NCBI RefSeq assembly: GCF_019139815.1
Contig: NZ_CP077079.1
Location: 4,092,001-4,156,000, forward strand
Length of the DNA stretch: 64,000 bases
Direction of reading: 5' to 3'
Origin: Pseudomonas asgharzadehiana
GTDB taxonomy: Bacteria; Pseudomonadota; Gammaproteobacteria; Pseudomonadales; Pseudomonadaceae
A program made the translations under genes and the position numbers. Position 1 is the stretch's first letter, and the number at the start of each line of letters is the position of its first letter. Under the pieces are notes generated by a model. The model saw nothing but the letters and a program-made list of their open reading frames with translations. It was not told the DNA's origin and did not search any database. Shown piece after piece: positions 8,698-17,096 of the stretch.

Positions 8698-9844
8698 ACA
8701 CGACCTCGACGTCACGCTGGCTCGACTCACGTGGGTTGGTAAGGATGCACGGGTCGTCCATCGCATGCTCGGACAAGAACGGAATATCCGCCACGCGCAC
8801 CCCATGCAGGCCGAGGGTTTCGTGGAAGCCGATCGCGTGCTTCAACGCGATCAGGTGCTCCACCAGCCGCGCGCAGATCTGCCGATGGTTAAGGCCCCGG
8901 CAGTCGATGCCGAAGGTCTCGGCGATCACCTTGAAGCGCTCTGGCGCCGAGTTGTAGTTGAACGCCACCACATGTTCCACCAGCACCGCGTTACACAACC
9001 CGTGAGGCAGGTCGAGGAAGCCGCCGAGGCTGTGGGACATGGCGTGTACCGCGCCGAGAATCGCATTGGAAAACGCCAGGCCCGCCTGCATGCTGCCGAG
9101 CATGATTTTTTCACGCAGGGCAATGTCGCTGGGGTTGGCGATCATCTGCACCAGGTTGCCGTTGATCAGGCGCATCGCTTCCAGCGCATGGGGGTCGGTC
9201 AATGGGCCATGGCCGGTGGACACGAACGCTTCGATGGCATGCACCAGCGCATCGATACCGGTACAGGCCGACAGGAACGGGTCCATGCTGGCCGTGGTTT
9301 CCGGGTCGATCAGCGACACATCCGGCACCACCGCCTTGCTGACGATGGAGAACTTCATGCGCTCCTGCTGGTTGGAAATGATCACGAACTGCGACACATC
9401 CGCCGACGTACCGGCGGTGGTGGGGATGAGAATCAGCGGCGGGCTGGGCACGCGAATGGTGTCCACCCCTTCGAATTCGAGGATGCTGCGCCCGTGAGCG
9501 ACCACAATGCCGATGGCCTTGGCGCAGTCCATGGGGCTGCCGCCGCCGATGGCCACGATCACGTCGCAATGGTGTTCGCGGTACACCTCGGCGCCCTGCA
9601 TCACTTCTTCGACGCGGGGGTTGGGCGACACGGCGCTGTACAGGCAGTAGTCGATGCCGATGGCTTGCAGGCTGGCTTCCACGTCCGCCACCCAGCCGGC
9701 GGCGATCACGCCGGGGTCGCTGACCACCAGCACCTTGCGCGCGCCGAAGGTCTTGGCGTAATTGCCCACGTTATGCCGGCAGCCGGCGCCAAAGATGATT
9801 TCAGGCGAGACGAATTTACGCAGGAGGCTCAAGTTGGGGCTCAT
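8681..9844 (-). CDS. ercA: Iron-containing alcohol dehydrogenase (ErcA-like)
   Basis: Group III (iron-dependent) alcohol dehydrogenase family, 387 residues. Visible signatures are the NAD-binding 'GGGSPMDCAKAIGI' (about residue 95), 'PTTAGTSADVSQF', and the metal-binding C-terminal half with 'DALVHAIEAFVS', 'HAMSHSLGGFLDLPHGLCNA' and 'LVEHVVAFN', which contain the expected Asp/His ligands. In P. aeruginosa the homologue ErcA is reported to act in regulation of ethanol oxidation rather than as a main catabolic enzyme, so a signalling role is plausible. The start at 9844 gives the family N-terminus (MSPNLSLLRKF). It is followed with a 17-base overlap by the hybrid kinase and preceded by the orphan pqqA. 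Confidence 0.9.
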   Translation of the reverse strand: MSPNLSLLRKFVSPEIIFGAGCRHNVGNYAKTFGARKVLVVSDPGVIAAGWVADVEASLQAIGIDYCLYSAVSPNPRVEEVMQGAEVYREHHCDVIVAIGGGSPMDCAKAIGIVVAHGRSILEFEGVDTIRVPSPPLILIPTTAGTSADVSQFVIISNQQERMKFSIVSKAVVPDVSLIDPETTASMDPFLSACTGIDALVHAIEAFVSTGHGPLTDPHALEAMRLINGNLVQMIANPSDIALREKIMLGSMQAGLAFSNAILGAVHAMSHSLGGFLDLPHGLCNAVLVEHVVAFNYNSAPERFKVIAETFGIDCRGLNHRQICARLVEHLIALKHAIGFHETLGLHGVRVADIPFLSEHAMDDPCILTNPRESSQRDVEVVYGEAL

Positions 9845-9947
9845 TGGAAAGCCTGTTTTTATTATTTTGGAAGATGCGCTCCACACTAACCGATCCGGCC
9901 GCGAATGCAATCAGACCAAAGAGGCATCCTCCGTGCGGCGCCCGCGA

Positions 9948-10019
9948 TCAGCGGCTGGCGAAGTACATGGTCACTTCAAAGCCGATACGCAGGTCGGTGT
10001 AGGCCGGTTTAGTCCACAT
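9948..10019 (-). CDS. pqqA: PqqA, PQQ precursor peptide (orphan copy)
   Basis: Ribosomally made substrate for pyrroloquinoline quinone synthesis. The 23-residue peptide begins MWTKPAYTDLRIGFEVT and ends MYFASR. The conserved Glu15 and Tyr19 (E-x3-Y), which become the PQQ skeleton, are both present. AGAGGA lies seven bases before the ATG. No pqqB-E follows: the next gene downstream is ercA and the upstream neighbour is the aldehyde dehydrogenase, so this copy is separated from the biosynthetic genes, which must lie elsewhere. A CCGGAA-GA-TTCCGG palindrome and a CTACTTT half-box lie in its promoter, suggesting co-regulation with the quinoprotein genes. Sequence identity of the peptide makes the call firm. 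Confidence 0.95.
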   Translation of the reverse strand: MWTKPAYTDLRIGFEVTMYFASR

Positions 10020-10039
10020 GGGGTAGTCCTCTTGTTATG

Positions 10040-10053
10040 CCGGAAGATTCCGG
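10040..10053. promoter_or_regulatory. CCGGAA-GA-TTCCGG palindrome upstream of pqqA
   Basis: Perfect 6-2-6 dyad 21 bases before the pqqA ATG. It is a shorter version of the palindromes before pedH (13709-13725) and pedE (16996-17012), so it may be the same operator or a shared leader hairpin. Confidence 0.5.
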
Positions 10054-10091
10054 TAGAGGCATTAATGCATGGGGGGATGGGTGTGCGAATG

Positions 10092-10104
10092 CTACTTTCG
10101 AAGG
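10092..10104. promoter_or_regulatory. CTACTTT half-box upstream of pqqA
   Basis: ATGCTACTTTCGAAGG resembles the left half of the CTACTAC..GTACTGG dyads found at 21892-21909 and 25684-25701; it lies 73 bases before the pqqA start. Weak on its own. Confidence 0.3.
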
Positions 10105-10146
10105 AGTGAATGCACTGCAATAGTCGCGAATGTACCCAGGACAAAA

Positions 10147-10235
10147 TGTGGGAGGGGGCTTGCTCCCGATAGCAGTGGGTCAGTCAACATTCATGTCACT
10201 GACCCACTGCTATCGGGAGCAAGCCCCCTCCCACA
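10147..10235. repeat. REPIN with perfect 37-base arms
   Basis: Two REPs in inverted orientation (10148-10184 and 10198-10234) pair perfectly over 37 bases around a 13-base loop. It lies between the aldehyde dehydrogenase stop and the pqqA promoter. With pqqA and its promoter it accounts for the 415-base gap 9845-10259; the remaining 9845-9947 is the ercA leader. Confidence 0.95.
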
Positions 10236-10259
10236 GGGGACCGCGTTGCAATCAGGGGG

Positions 10260-11780
10260 TCAGAAGAACCCCAGCGGATTGATGTCGTAGCTCACCAGCA
10301 GGTTCTTGGTCTGCTGGTAGTGATCGAGCATCATCTTGTGGTTCTCACGCCCCACGCCCGATTTCTTGTACCCGCCAAATGCCGCGTGCGCCGGGTACAG
10401 GTGGTAGCAGTTGGTCCACACACGCCCGGCCTTGATCGCCCGGCCCATGCGATAGGCGCGGTTGATGTCGCGGGTCCACAAACCGGCGCCCAGGCCGAAC
10501 TCGCTGTCGTTGGCAATCGCCAGGGCCTCGGCTTCGTCCTTGAAGGTGGTCACACCCACCACTGGGCCGAAGATTTCCTCCTGGAACACGCGCATCTTGT
10601 TGTGGCCCTTGAGCAGCGTCGGCTGGATGTAATACCCGCTGGCCAGGTCGCCATCCAAACGCTCGGCCGCGCCGCCGGTGAGCAGCACCGCGCCCTCTTC
10701 CTGGGCGATCTTGAGGTACGAGAGGATCTTGTCGTATTGCTGCTCGGACGCCTGGGCGCCGACCATGGTCTCGGTGTCCAGCGGGTTGCCGCGCTTGATC
10801 TTGACGATCTTCTTCATCACTTCGGCCATGAACGGCTCGTAGATCGACTCCTGCACCAGCGCCCGCGACGGGCAGGTGCACACTTCGCCCTGGTTGAAAA
10901 ATGCCAGCACCAGGCCTTCGGCGGCTTTTTCAATGAACGCAGGCTCGGCGTTCATGATGTCTTCAAAGAAGATGTTCGGCGATTTGCCGCCCAGCTCCAC
11001 CGTGGACGGAATAATGTTTTCGGCCGCGCAATGCATGATGTGCGCGCCCACCGGGGTGGAGCCGGTAAAGGCGATCTTGGCGATGCGCTTGCTGGTGGCT
11101 AACGCCTCTCCCGCCTCGCGGCCAAAGCCCTGCACGATGTTCAGCACGCCCGGTGGCAGCAGATCGGCGATCAGCTCGGCAAACACCATGATCGACAGCG
11201 GCGTCTGCTCGGCCGGCTTGAGCACGATGCAGTTACCGGCGGCCAGGGCCGGGGCGAGTTTCCAGGCGGCCATCAGCAGCGGGAAGTTCCACGGAATGAT
11301 CTGCCCGACCACGCCCAGCGGCTCGTGGAAATGATAGGCCGTGGTCAGTTCGTTGATCTCGGCGGCGCCGCCTTCCTGGGCGCGGATGCAACCGGCGAAG
11401 TAGCGGAAGTGGTCGGCAGCCAGGGGTACGTCGGCGTTGAGGGTTTCGCGCACGGCCTTGCCGTTGTCCCAGGTCTCGCTCACGGCCAGCACTTCGAGGT
11501 GTTGCTCGATGCGGTCGGCGATTTTCAGCAGCACCAGGGAACGGTCCTGGGCCGAGGTCTTGCCCCAGGCGTCGGCGGCGGCGTGCGCGGCATCCAGGGC
11601 CTTGTCGATGTCGGCGGCGTTGGAACGCGGGAACTCGGCGATGACTTCACCGGTGACCGGCGAGGAATTGGTGAAGTACTCACCACTGAGCGGCGCAACG
11701 AACTCGCCGCCGATGAAATTGCCGTAGCGCGATTTGAAGCTGACGATAGCGCCAGGGGTACCAGGTTGTGCGTAGATCAT
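10260..11780 (-). CDS. pedI: NAD-dependent aldehyde dehydrogenase (PedI/ExaC-like)
   Basis: Cytoplasmic oxidation of aldehydes produced by the periplasmic quinoprotein dehydrogenases to carboxylic acids. The 506-residue length is typical. The NAD-binding stretch is '[20 protein letters not shown]', the Rossmann turn '[12 protein letters not shown]', the general-base Glu lies in 'VELGGKSPN', and the catalytic Cys in '[14 protein letters not shown]' near residue 300. The adjacent Cys-Thr-Cys pattern is typical of ExaC/AldB-type enzymes. It follows pedH in the same direction, separated by a strong terminator, so it has its own promoter or depends on read-through. Confidence 0.93.
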   Translation of the reverse strand: MIYAQPGTPGAIVSFKSRYGNFIGGEFVAPLSGEYFTNSSPVTGEVIAEFPRSNAADIDKALDAAHAAADAWGKTSAQDRSLVLLKIADRIEQHLEVLAVSETWDNGKAVRETLNADVPLAADHFRYFAGCIRAQEGGAAEINELTTAYHFHEPLGVVGQIIPWNFPLLMAAWKLAPALAAGNCIVLKPAEQTPLSIMVFAELIADLLPPGVLNIVQGFGREAGEALATSKRIAKIAFTGSTPVGAHIMHCAAENIIPSTVELGGKSPNIFFEDIMNAEPAFIEKAAEGLVLAFFNQGEVCTCPSRALVQESIYEPFMAEVMKKIVKIKRGNPLDTETMVGAQASEQQYDKILSYLKIAQEEGAVLLTGGAAERLDGDLASGYYIQPTLLKGHNKMRVFQEEIFGPVVGVTTFKDEAEALAIANDSEFGLGAGLWTRDINRAYRMGRAIKAGRVWTNCYHLYPAHAAFGGYKKSGVGRENHKMMLDHYQQTKNLLVSYDINPLGFF

Positions 11781-11838
11781 GTTGAAGCCTCTGTCTGGGT
11801 CCGGGCCTGTCGGTCAACAGGCGATGACCCGATAGTAA

Positions 11839-11884
11839 AGAGCCCCCGCCGCCGGGCGAATGCGCCGTTGGCAGGGGGGGCTCT
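11839..11884 (-). terminator. Rho-independent terminator after pedH
   Basis: On the minus strand an AAGAGCCCCC arm and a GGGGGCTCTT arm are separated by about 25 bases and followed by TTTA. It begins about 20 bases after the pedH stop and lies before the aldehyde dehydrogenase start. Confidence 0.75.
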
Positions 11885-11902
11885 TGTTATTTGGTCGTAG
11901 AT

Positions 11903-13678
11903 TTAGTGCTTGGCGACCAGCTCTTTAGGCAATTTGAACGTCCAGAGCATGCCGCCCTGGTTGAAGTCCTTGACCCGCTTGGCCACCTCGCCGCCCCACA
12001 ACGGCACCGCGCCGCCCCAGCCGGAGAGCACCGACACGTACTGTTCGCCGTCCATTTCCCAGGTCACAGGCGAGCCGAGCACGCCGGAACCGGTCTGGAA
12101 TTCCCAGACCTTCTCACCGGTCTTGGCGTTGAACGCCTGCAGGAACCCTTCCGGCGTGCCGGTGAACACCAGGTTGCCCTTGGTGGTGAGCACCCCGCCC
12201 CACAGCGGCGCGAAGTTCTTGTGGCGCCAGACTTCCTTGCCGGTTTTAGGGTCGATGGCGCGCAGCACGCCGATATAGTCTTCGTTCAGCGGCTTGATGG
12301 TGAAACCCGCGCCAAGGAACGCCGCGCCTTTCTTGTAGGCAATGCCTTCGTTCCAGATATCCATGCCCCATTCGTTGGACGGCACATAGAACAGCCCGGT
12401 GTCGCGGTTGTAGGCCATCGGCATCCAGTTCTTCGCGCCGAGGAACGCCGGCGCGACAAACACCGAGGTGCCCTTGGTTTCACTGCCCGGCGCGCCGGGG
12501 CGGCTGGCTTCGTTGTAGATCGGCCGGCCGTTCTTATCCAGGCCGGTGGCCCAGGTGATCTTGTCGACAAACGGGAAGCCACGGATGAACTTGCCGTTGG
12601 TGCGGTCGAGCACATAGAAGAAGCCGTTACGGTCAGCGGTCGCCGCCGCTTTGATTTCCTTGCCGCCGTCGGTGTAGTTGAAGGAGATCAGCTCGTTGAC
12701 GCCGTCATAGTCCCAACCGTCGTGGGGCGTGCTCTGAAAGTGCCACTTGATGGTGCCGTCGTCCGGGTTCAGCGCCAGGCGCGACGACGAATAGAGGTTG
12801 TCGCCAGGGCGCAGGTGCGAGTTCCACGGCGCCGGGTTGCCGGTGCCGAACAACAGCAGGTTGGTTTCCGGGTCGTAGTAGCCGCCCAGCCACGGTGCTG
12901 CGCCGCCGGTCTTCCACAGGTCGCCGGGCCAGGTCTTGCCCGCCTCGCCACCGGAGATACCGTTTTCCACGGCCTTGCCGTCCTTGTAGACGTAACCCAT
13001 ATGGCCTTCGACGGTCGGACGGCTCCACAACAGGTCGCCGTTTTTCGGGTCGTAGGCCTCGATCTTGCCCACCACACCGAACTCGCCCCCGGCCACGCCG
13101 GTGATCAGTTTGCCGTTGATCACCAGCGGCGCGGCGCTGATCGAGTAGCCTTCCTTGTGGTCGGCGACTTTCTTGCTCCACACCACTTTGCCGGTGTCTT
13201 TGTTCAGGGCCACCAGCTTGGCGTCGAGGGTGCCGAAGAACACCAGGTCGCCATACAGCGCCACGCCACGGTTGATCACGTCACAGCAGGGGCGGATGTC
13301 ATCGGGCAGGCGCGCATCGTATTGCCAGAGCTTCTTGCCGGTGCGCGCGTCCACCGCGAACACCCGCGAGTAGGAACCGGTGAGGTACATGACCCCGTCC
13401 TTGACCATCGGCTGCGCCTGCTGCCCGCGCTGTTTCTCGCCACCAAACGAAAATGCCCAGACCGGGCGCAGCTCCTTGACGTTGTCCACGTTGAGCGTAT
13501 CGAGCGGGCTATAACGCTGGCCCTGCACGCCAAGGCCGTTGGTGACGATCTGCCCGGGGGTTTTCGGGTCCTGGAGGATGTCCTGGTCGGTCACGGCCGC
13601 CATGGTTTGGCCGGATAACAGGATGGCACCGAGCAACACACTCAAGGCGAAGGGTTGGCGACGTGCGGGTTGGGTCAT
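11903..13678 (-). CDS. pedH: PQQ-dependent alcohol dehydrogenase, lanthanide type (PedH-like)
   Basis: Periplasmic quinoprotein that oxidises alcohols and aldehydes using PQQ and a lanthanide ion. The 591-residue precursor has a signal peptide ([20 protein letters not shown]...QTMAA, cut near residue 28) and eight WD-like propeller blades with Trp-docking repeats such as '[13 protein letters not shown]'. Cys131-Cys132 form the vicinal pair under PQQ. The catalytic Asp323 is followed by Tyr324 and Asp325 (WDYDG); in XoxF and PedH the second Asp is the extra ligand that marks lanthanide enzymes, while the enzyme at 17097 has Ser there. A CCGGGAAA/TTTCCCGG palindrome lies 31-47 bases before the ATG. 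Metal assignment is strong inference from the motif. Confidence 0.95.
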   Translation of the reverse strand: MTQPARRQPFALSVLLGAILLSGQTMAAVTDQDILQDPKTPGQIVTNGLGVQGQRYSPLDTLNVDNVKELRPVWAFSFGGEKQRGQQAQPMVKDGVMYLTGSYSRVFAVDARTGKKLWQYDARLPDDIRPCCDVINRGVALYGDLVFFGTLDAKLVALNKDTGKVVWSKKVADHKEGYSISAAPLVINGKLITGVAGGEFGVVGKIEAYDPKNGDLLWSRPTVEGHMGYVYKDGKAVENGISGGEAGKTWPGDLWKTGGAAPWLGGYYDPETNLLLFGTGNPAPWNSHLRPGDNLYSSSRLALNPDDGTIKWHFQSTPHDGWDYDGVNELISFNYTDGGKEIKAAATADRNGFFYVLDRTNGKFIRGFPFVDKITWATGLDKNGRPIYNEASRPGAPGSETKGTSVFVAPAFLGAKNWMPMAYNRDTGLFYVPSNEWGMDIWNEGIAYKKGAAFLGAGFTIKPLNEDYIGVLRAIDPKTGKEVWRHKNFAPLWGGVLTTKGNLVFTGTPEGFLQAFNAKTGEKVWEFQTGSGVLGSPVTWEMDGEQYVSVLSGWGGAVPLWGGEVAKRVKDFNQGGMLWTFKLPKELVAKH

Positions 13679-13708
13679 GACGGCTACCTCTGCGGTTTTT
13701 TGTTATAT

Positions 13709-13725
13709 CCGGGAAATTTTCCCGG
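13709..13725. promoter_or_regulatory. CCGGGAAA-T-TTTCCCGG palindrome upstream of pedH
   Basis: Perfect 8-1-8 dyad, 31 bases before the pedH ATG. It matches the 8-1-8 dyad upstream of pedE in its outer seven positions per arm. It is either a response-regulator site or a leader hairpin. Confidence 0.55.
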
Positions 13726-13793
13726 TCTGGTGCAGATTCTTGGGCGCAGGGGCGATTGTCACAATTGACCGCAGTATCGAGATCGCTAGTTCC

Positions 13794-14726
13794 TTAGTAG
13801 CGGGTATCCACCCGTTGCATCTGCGCGCGCTCGTAGCGCGGGTACAGGTGGCTGACGCTGCGGATCAGTTCATAGCGGCCCAGGCTGATCGCGGCGAACC
13901 GCTCGGGGATGGGGCTGCGGATCATCTCGGCCATGTCGCTGCCCTGGGCGGCGCCGTCGCGCAGCAGTTGATCGAGCCAGGTGAGGTAGTCGCGCATCTG
14001 CGCGAAGGGCTGCGCATCGCTGGCCACCGGGCCATGGCCGGGCACGATCAGGCTCCAGGGCAAGGCTTGCAGGGTGTCGAGGTCGGCCAGCCACACCGCC
14101 AGCCCAGGGCTGTTGGGGGTGGTAAGGGCGCGCTGATAAAACACCAGGTCACCGGCAAACAGCACGCCGGTACTCTGGTCGAGAATCGCCAGGTCAGCGC
14201 CGGTGTGCCCGGTGAGTGCCAGCAGGCGCAGGTCGTGGCCGTCCACGCTGAGCACACCGGGCTCCAGCACCTGGGTGGGCAACACCACTTCGGTGCCGCG
14301 CATCCAGTCGCCGACCATGCGGTAGAGGTTCTGCGCCATGCTGTCGCCCTGCTCGTGCAGTAACTGCGTGGTGTCGGCCAGCGCGCCGATGGGGACGTCC
14401 TTGAACGCCTGGTTGCCCAGCGCATGGTCGGGGTGATGATGGGTAATCAGCACCCGGACCACCGGTTTGGCGGTGACCTTGGCAATGGCCTGGCGCAGGG
14501 CTTCGCCGTAGCGCCGCGACGGGCCAGTGTCGATCACCACCACGCCGGCCTCGGTGACGATGAACGCCGTGTTGACGATATTGCCGCCATTGGCCTTGGC
14601 AAAGTTGTCGGTGCTGCCTTCGAGCAGCCAGGTGTCGTCGGCGATCAGTCGGGGTTTGAGGGCGTAGTCGAGGTCTGCCAGGGCGGGCAGGCTCAGGCCC
14701 AGGCACAACAAGAGAATCCAGCGCAT
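13794..14726 (-). CDS. Quinoprotein relay system zinc metallohydrolase (MBL fold)
   Basis: Exported metallo-beta-lactamase-fold hydrolase that co-occurs with PQQ alcohol dehydrogenases; its reaction is not known. The 310-residue product starts with a signal peptide (MRWILLLCLGLSLPALA). The metal site 'THHHPDHALGN' is intact; further ligands are in 'LTGHTGADLAILD' with 'LFAGDLVFY', and 'VPGHGPVA'. The ATG at 14726 is chosen because it gives the signal peptide. It lies 16 bases after the SoxYZ-like gene, in the pedF-pedG-soxYZ-hydrolase operon that ends before the pedH promoter. The name follows the family designation 'quinoprotein relay system zinc metallohydrolase'. Confidence 0.88.
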   Translation of the reverse strand: MRWILLLCLGLSLPALADLDYALKPRLIADDTWLLEGSTDNFAKANGGNIVNTAFIVTEAGVVVIDTGPSRRYGEALRQAIAKVTAKPVVRVLITHHHPDHALGNQAFKDVPIGALADTTQLLHEQGDSMAQNLYRMVGDWMRGTEVVLPTQVLEPGVLSVDGHDLRLLALTGHTGADLAILDQSTGVLFAGDLVFYQRALTTPNSPGLAVWLADLDTLQALPWSLIVPGHGPVASDAQPFAQMRDYLTWLDQLLRDGAAQGSDMAEMIRSPIPERFAAISLGRYELIRSVSHLYPRYERAQMQRVDTRY

Positions 14727-14742
14727 GCCGCGCTCCTTCTGG

Positions 14743-15492
14743 TCAGGGGATGGCCGCGTCGAATTCGTTGCCGCTGTTGTCACGCAGCACCAGGCGGGTG
14801 GGCCCTGGCGCGTCGATATCGAACGCCAGGTTGGGGTTTTCGCTGACCGCCGGGAACAGCTCCAGTTCGGCCAGCACCTGATCATCCCGGCCACGCAATT
14901 GCGCATGGTTGAGAAAAAATTCCGGGATGCCGCTGACCATGCCGTTGTCCATCGGGTGCGCCACCTGCACGCGCACCCGGCTGAATTCGCCACGTGGGTA
15001 ACGCCCGCCGAGCACCTCGCCGATATGCTCCTCCCACCCCGGTTGGCTACGCACCACGCTGGGTGCGGTGCAGCCACCACCGGCGGCGTCGATCAGGGTC
15101 GAGCCGACATGCCACAGCCCGTCCGTGGTGAGTACCGCCGCGCGCAACGGCGTGGCCTGTTCGATGCGAATACGGATCGCCAGCCACGGCAACACCCCGG
15201 CCTTGGGTTCAAACTCAACAATCTTCGGCAGCGGGTTCAGCTCGGCCCAGGCCAGGATCTTCACCACCTCGCCGTTGAACGCACGGGCGTCGATTTCCAG
15301 CGGCACCTGGCGCGCATCCTCGGCGAACGGCGGCGCCAGCAGCTTGACCCGCTCGTCGAACACAAACGGCGCATCCGCCAGGAACTGCTTGTGGTAGAAG
15401 GCCCACATCACCGACGGCACCGGGTCGACCTCCACGGCGTGCGCCGCCAACGGCAGCCAGCAGGCCAATATGCAGCTCAGTCGCCAGTTCAT
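14743..15492 (-). CDS. Quinoprotein dehydrogenase-associated SoxYZ-like carrier
   Basis: Exported 249-residue protein with a signal peptide (MNWRLSCILACWLPLAAHA). Its N-terminal half resembles SoxY (a covalent sulfur carrier) and its C-terminal half SoxZ. A single Cys in 'AAGGGCTAPS' (about residue 140) sits where SoxY carries its swinging Cys, but here it is internal rather than at the C-terminus. The family is seen with PQQ dehydrogenases; what it carries is unknown. It lies nine bases after the PedG gene and 16 bases before the zinc hydrolase, suggesting the two act on the same substrate. Confidence 0.85.
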   Translation of the reverse strand: MNWRLSCILACWLPLAAHAVEVDPVPSVMWAFYHKQFLADAPFVFDERVKLLAPPFAEDARQVPLEIDARAFNGEVVKILAWAELNPLPKIVEFEPKAGVLPWLAIRIRIEQATPLRAAVLTTDGLWHVGSTLIDAAGGGCTAPSVVRSQPGWEEHIGEVLGGRYPRGEFSRVRVQVAHPMDNGMVSGIPEFFLNHAQLRGRDDQVLAELELFPAVSENPNLAFDIDAPGPTRLVLRDNSGNEFDAAIP

Positions 15493-15501
15493 CGCCTGCT
15501 C

Positions 15502-16377
15502 CTATTGGTACATGTCGGGCACTTCGTACTGCAGGCTGTAGTGGCTATAGATGCGCTGCACCGAGCCATCGCGGATCAGCGCTTCCAGCGCCTCTTCCAC
15601 GGCATAGGCCAACTGGCGATTGCTCTCGTGCACCGCCATGCCGATCTCCCAGCGCTGCTTGCCCATGTTGGGGTAAGCGTTTTGCGCCAGGGCCAGTTGC
15701 GGGTCGTGGGCCTCGTGCACCTGCCAGTCGATTTCACCGCGCATGGCCATCACCGCGTCGACCTCGCCGGCCTTCATCGCCGCGAACGCCTGGGGCACGC
15801 CGGGGTAGTGACGGGTCTTGCCGGCGAGCATGCCGTTGAATACCGAGGTGAGGTAGAACGACGGCACGCTGTCGACTTCGACGCCAATCGGGTGCTGCTC
15901 GAACACCGCCACACTGGCGACCTTGTCCAGGCGTCGGCGGTCATACGCCACCTGCCATTGTTCGTTCTGGTAGGGCCCGAACATCACCACGTGGCCGTTT
16001 TCCAACTCGCCCTGGTCGTTGCGCTTTTGTGCGTAGGCAGGGTCGTAGGGCGCGCGCATCATCAGGTCGGCCAGTTGCTGGTGGTGCAACGGGCTGCCGC
16101 GCCAGATGTAGTCGCGCAGGTCGTCGTCGAGTTTCTCGCCGGCCGGCGCCCAGATCAGCGCCAACCGCACCCCCAGCGCCTTGGCCAGGGCCTGGGCCAG
16201 TTCCACGTCCACCCCCCGTGGCGTGCTGCCGTCCAGGAAGCTGTAGGGGGCGAAGTCTTTGTACACCGCCACTTTGATCTCGCCGGCGGCGATCATCTGG
16301 TCATAGCTGCGCACCTGTGCCTGTGCCGTCTGGCAACACAGCAGGGCCAGGCCAAGCACATACGCGAACAGGCGCAT
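15502..16377 (-). CDS. pedG: Quinoprotein-associated periplasmic binding protein (PedG-like)
   Basis: Solute-binding-protein family 3 member, 291 residues, with a signal peptide (MRLFAYVLGLALLCCQTAQA). Signatures are 'YKDFAPYSFLDGSTPRGVDV' near the N-terminus and 'VDAVMAMRGEIDWQ' in the second lobe. It has no cognate permease, as in other ped/xox clusters, where XoxJ-type proteins of this fold are proposed to help dehydrogenase maturation or cofactor delivery rather than uptake. It follows pedF with a three-base gap. Confidence 0.88.
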   Translation of the reverse strand: MRLFAYVLGLALLCCQTAQAQVRSYDQMIAAGEIKVAVYKDFAPYSFLDGSTPRGVDVELAQALAKALGVRLALIWAPAGEKLDDDLRDYIWRGSPLHHQQLADLMMRAPYDPAYAQKRNDQGELENGHVVMFGPYQNEQWQVAYDRRRLDKVASVAVFEQHPIGVEVDSVPSFYLTSVFNGMLAGKTRHYPGVPQAFAAMKAGEVDAVMAMRGEIDWQVHEAHDPQLALAQNAYPNMGKQRWEIGMAVHESNRQLAYAVEEALEALIRDGSVQRIYSHYSLQYEVPDMYQ

Positions 16378-16380
16378 GGG

Positions 16381-16842
16381 TTACTCCTCGACGTGCACGG
16401 AGTCCAGGTAGGTACGCACCGCCCACAAGGCCTCCTGGCTCAGGTAATCGGCCATTTTCGGCATATACACCCGACCGTCGCGCACCGCGCCGTGGCGCAC
16501 GCGCTCCACAAACCACTCATCACCGGCCTCGCCCGCATCCAGCATGCGCAAGTCGGGGGCGATACCACCGGACTTGGCTTCCAGGCCGTGGCAGGCAGCG
16601 CAGTTCTGGTTATAGGCGGACGAACCGATTTCCACCGCTTTGTCATGTTCCGGCGAGGTGCGATACGGATTCACCGCCGCCCAGCCGTCGGCATCGACCG
16701 GCACACCGGCGTCTTTGATCGAGGTCAGGCCCTTGGTTTCCACCGCTTGCGGAACCACGTTGCCATGCGCCCAGGCGGAGCCGGCACCGATCACACCCAC
16801 CAACAGGCCAGCCACGAGCCAGGCATTGTGTTTTGTTGTCAT
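16381..16842 (-). CDS. pedF: Cytochrome c (c550) electron acceptor PedF
   Basis: Periplasmic c-type cytochrome that takes electrons from the PQQ dehydrogenases. The 153-residue precursor has a signal peptide (cut after GSAWA), one haem site Cys81-x2-Cys84-His85 (QNCAACHGLEAK) and a likely axial Met at 127 or 130 ('VYMPKMADYL'). Divergent from pedE, with a shared 254-base promoter region holding two candidate regulatory boxes. First gene of the pedF-pedG-SoxYZ-like-hydrolase operon. Confidence 0.93.
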   Translation of the reverse strand: MTTKHNAWLVAGLLVGVIGAGSAWAHGNVVPQAVETKGLTSIKDAGVPVDADGWAAVNPYRTSPEHDKAVEIGSSAYNQNCAACHGLEAKSGGIAPDLRMLDAGEAGDEWFVERVRHGAVRDGRVYMPKMADYLSQEALWAVRTYLDSVHVEE

Positions 16843-16951
16843 TATTTTGCCCTCAGAATTGCACGCAAAACCTCATTACAGAGGCTATGGCAACCATCTT
16901 AGAAAGCCCTGGGCATGGGCCGTATGCTGCTTTGGTGGTCGGCCTCTCCTC

Positions 16952-16963
16952 CCTTGGTAGTAG
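16952..16963. promoter_or_regulatory. CCTTGGTAGTAG half-dyad in the pedF-pedE intergenic region
   Basis: Matches the right half of the CTACTACCTTGGTACTGG dyad at 21892-21909. It lies 110 bases from the pedF ATG and 134 from the pedE ATG, so it could serve either direction. Confidence 0.4.
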
Positions 16964-16995
16964 GGCTTGAGGGGCACGCCTAAAACAGCGGCGGT

Positions 16996-17012
16996 CCGGG
17001 AAGTCTTCCCGG
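16996..17012. promoter_or_regulatory. CCGGGAAG-T-CTTCCCGG palindrome upstream of pedE
   Basis: Perfect 8-1-8 dyad about 85 bases before the pedE ATG, nearly the same as the one before pedH and related to the one before pqqA. Confidence 0.55.
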
Positions 17013-17096
17013 CCACAGCGGGACTTTTTCCGTATCCGCCCAATGCCCCGGCGCTCCACCCTGTGCAGGCCAAAACCTCCACTGGGAACTGCAACC

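Noticed and set aside
15502..16377. PedG as a normal amino acid importer subunit
   Set aside because: No permease or ATPase adjoins it and its neighbours are quinoprotein accessory genes.
14725..16902. Long open frame (about 725 codons) on the plus strand opposite pedF, pedG and the SoxYZ-like gene
   Set aside because: Antisense shadow of high-GC coding; His/Arg/Gln-rich translation with no family resemblance, while the minus-strand genes have signal peptides and motifs.
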